From CALXSC01 sp964493475 (GTDB lineage Bacteria > Pseudomonadota > Alphaproteobacteria > Rickettsiales > UBA1997), in NCBI GenBank assembly GCA_964493475.1, contig CAZBNS010000041.1, positions 1-14,676 of the forward strand: a DNA stretch of 14,676 nucleotides, read 5' to 3'. A program made the position numbers and the translations under genes. Positions within the stretch are counted from its first letter, which is position 1. Each line of letters starts with the position of its first letter. This document shows positions 13,357 to 14,676 of this stretch, in pieces. Under the pieces are notes generated by a model. That model worked only from the letters and a program-made list of their open reading frames with translations. It was not told the DNA's origin and made no database searches.

Positions 13357-14622
13357 CTATAATTTTTTATAAAATTCAATCACTTTCTTATTTATCTTAA
13401 CATTGTTTATATTAAAGCTTTCAATAAACAATCCATTTAGACTTCTTACTCGTGAAATTGCAACATAAACCTGCCCCTCAGCAAAAGCGCTTCCTAAATT
13501 ACACCTTATTTTTTCAAGCGTCATGCCCTGTGATTTATGAACAGTAATTGCCCAAGCTAAAACCAAGGGTATTTGAACCATCATCGCCTCAACCTCAATC
13601 TGAGCGGTATTTTCATTAAATTTTGATACAACCCATTCCTCCGGCGTAATTGTTAAAACACTGCCATTTGTAAATTCAACAACAGGATAGCCTTTTTTGT
13701 TGTCAAAACTTCTAACAACACCTACAGAACCATTGATAATGCCCTCTTTCGCAAAAGTATTTTTTAACATCATTACTTGCGCTCCTATTTTCAATGTCAA
13801 GTTTTCCGGAACTATACAATTTTTCTTCAAGAATTCTATTTTCTCGGGTTTTCCATCAAATTGCGCTTTATATGTTTTTTCACAACTACTAATATCACTA
13901 AGCTTTGAATAATTAATTCTTTCAACTTGAATATTATGAGTTCCCAAAATCGTAGCCTCAAACGTCTTATTCAAATCTTCTTTTTTAAATCTGCTTCGCA
14001 ACAACTCAATATCATATTTTGTGAGTTCACCAAACCTCAAATCATTCAACAAATTTACCAAATCCTCTTCTGACTGCCTAAAAATATCCTTCAATGTTAT
14101 TGTTTCAATTTTAGCCTCTTGCCAAGCTTCACTTTCAAAAGAAAAAAATATTTCACCATTCTCTCTATTTACTGGCGGTAATTGTAAAAAATCACCAAAC
14201 AAAATGAGTTGAAGACCACCAAATGCTGCATTATTTTGCCTTACGGCTTTCAACAAATTGTTTAGCATATCAAAAATTTCAGCAGAAATCATTGAAATTT
14301 CATCAATCGCAAGCATTTTAGCACTTCTTAATTTCTTCCTTAAATGAGTTCCTTTTACAGACAAAATATTCCTTAAAGTTTCATTAAGCGGCAAATTTCC
14401 CAACCCCAAACCAGCCCAAGAGTGAAGAGTTTGCCCGCTGACATTAATCGCAGCAATTCCAGTTGACGCCGTAATATGAAGACTTTTTGTTTTATATTCA
14501 TCTTTAATATAATTTAACAAAAAAGACTTGCCGGTTCCCGCAGGCCCAGTTATAAATACATTCTTTCCTTGTGCAATTTTATCAACAGCAAGCCTTTGTG
14601 TTTCTGATAAAGATAAATACAT
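13357..14622 (-). CDS. Pif1-type superfamily 1B DNA helicase
   Basis: A 421-residue helicase of the Pif1/RecD2 group, complete. Motif I (Walker A) is GPAGTGKS at 26-33, motif Ia TASTGIAA at 51-58, motif II (Walker B) AIDEISM at 105-111, motif III FGDFLQLPPV at about 142-151, motif V near LAWAITVHKSQGMTL and motif VI VYVAISRVRSL close to the C-terminus. These motifs mean ATP-driven 5'-to-3' unwinding of DNA; Pif1 proteins resolve G-quadruplexes, R-loops or forked DNA. No extra accessory domain is fused, so it is a minimal form. ATG at 14622 is preceded only by A/T-rich sequence to the window edge. It ends about 130 nt before the dgkA start and may or may not share its transcript. Confidence 0.93.
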   Translation of the reverse strand: MYLSLSETQRLAVDKIAQGKNVFITGPAGTGKSFLLNYIKDEYKTKSLHITASTGIAAINVSGQTLHSWAGLGLGNLPLNETLRNILSVKGTHLRKKLRSAKMLAIDEISMISAEIFDMLNNLLKAVRQNNAAFGGLQLILFGDFLQLPPVNRENGEIFFSFESEAWQEAKIETITLKDIFRQSEEDLVNLLNDLRFGELTKYDIELLRSRFKKEDLNKTFEATILGTHNIQVERINYSKLSDISSCEKTYKAQFDGKPEKIEFLKKNCIVPENLTLKIGAQVMMLKNTFAKEGIINGSVGVVRSFDNKKGYPVVEFTNGSVLTITPEEWVVSKFNENTAQIEVEAMMVQIPLVLAWAITVHKSQGMTLEKIRCNLGSAFAEGQVYVAISRVRSLNGLFIESFNINNVKINKKVIEFYKKL

Positions 14623-14676
14623 TCGATAAAAATTAAAAATATAAATATATTTTATAATTTATTTTTTAAATGTATA

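Noticed and set aside
3021..14676. CRISPR arrays, insertion sequences, phage or toxin-antitoxin genes
   Set aside because: I looked for regularly spaced direct repeats, transposase motifs, terminal inverted repeats around genes and paired small toxin-like genes and saw none; all genes here are core or envelope functions.

Overview
The window is very AT-rich (visibly about 70% A+T or more). It looks like the chromosome of a reduced-genome, Gram-negative alphaproteobacterium, most likely of the Rickettsiales or a similar host-associated lineage. The reasons are a 23S rRNA gene that starts here with its own promoters and no 16S rRNA or tRNA gene ahead of it, Tol, BamB and LptC-like envelope genes, an alphaproteobacterial-type RNase J, and many start codons with no Shine-Dalgarno sequence. 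The lineage is inferred; no taxonomic comparison was possible.

Layout. Positions 1-580 (minus strand) hold the 5' end of the 23S rRNA gene, truncated by the window edge. Its promoter region lies at 787-930: two near-consensus tandem promoters, each with a 17-bp spacer, the upstream one preceded by an UP-like A/T tract. Positions 931-1307 carry no gene but several short palindromes, including an intrinsic-terminator-like hairpin. They form the leader region of an RNase J gene (1308-3020, plus strand), the only plus-strand protein gene. Everything after it is on the minus strand. The RNase J gene converges on the Tol cluster, which reads in transcription order tolQ, tolR, a possible 32-codon ORF, tolA, tolB and an lptC-like gene (7327 down to 3152). 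Upstream lie a membrane-anchored spermidine-synthase-like protein (7488-8888) and a family 2 glycosyltransferase (9029-9793).

Positions 9939-13228 form a compact operon: dgkA, atpC, atpQ, atpR, atpB, bamB, with junctions from an 11-nt overlap to an 8-nt gap. The four atp genes match the middle of the N-ATPase operon (usual order D-C-Q-R-B-E-F-A-G). The beta-subunit gene is absent upstream and the c, b, alpha and gamma genes are absent downstream, so this is a dissected N-ATPase locus embedded in envelope-biogenesis genes. A complete Pif1-type helicase gene (13357-14622) lies upstream of dgkA.

Together the protein genes serve the cell envelope (Tol energiser and its periplasmic partners, outer-membrane protein assembly, lipid recycling, probable LPS export and glycosylation), membrane bioenergetics, RNA turnover and DNA unwinding. 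The most unusual points are the split N-ATPase cluster, the stand-alone 23S rRNA promoter region, the hairpin-rich RNase J leader, and a three-segment palindrome between rnj and the Tol cluster whose sequence recurs elsewhere in the window.
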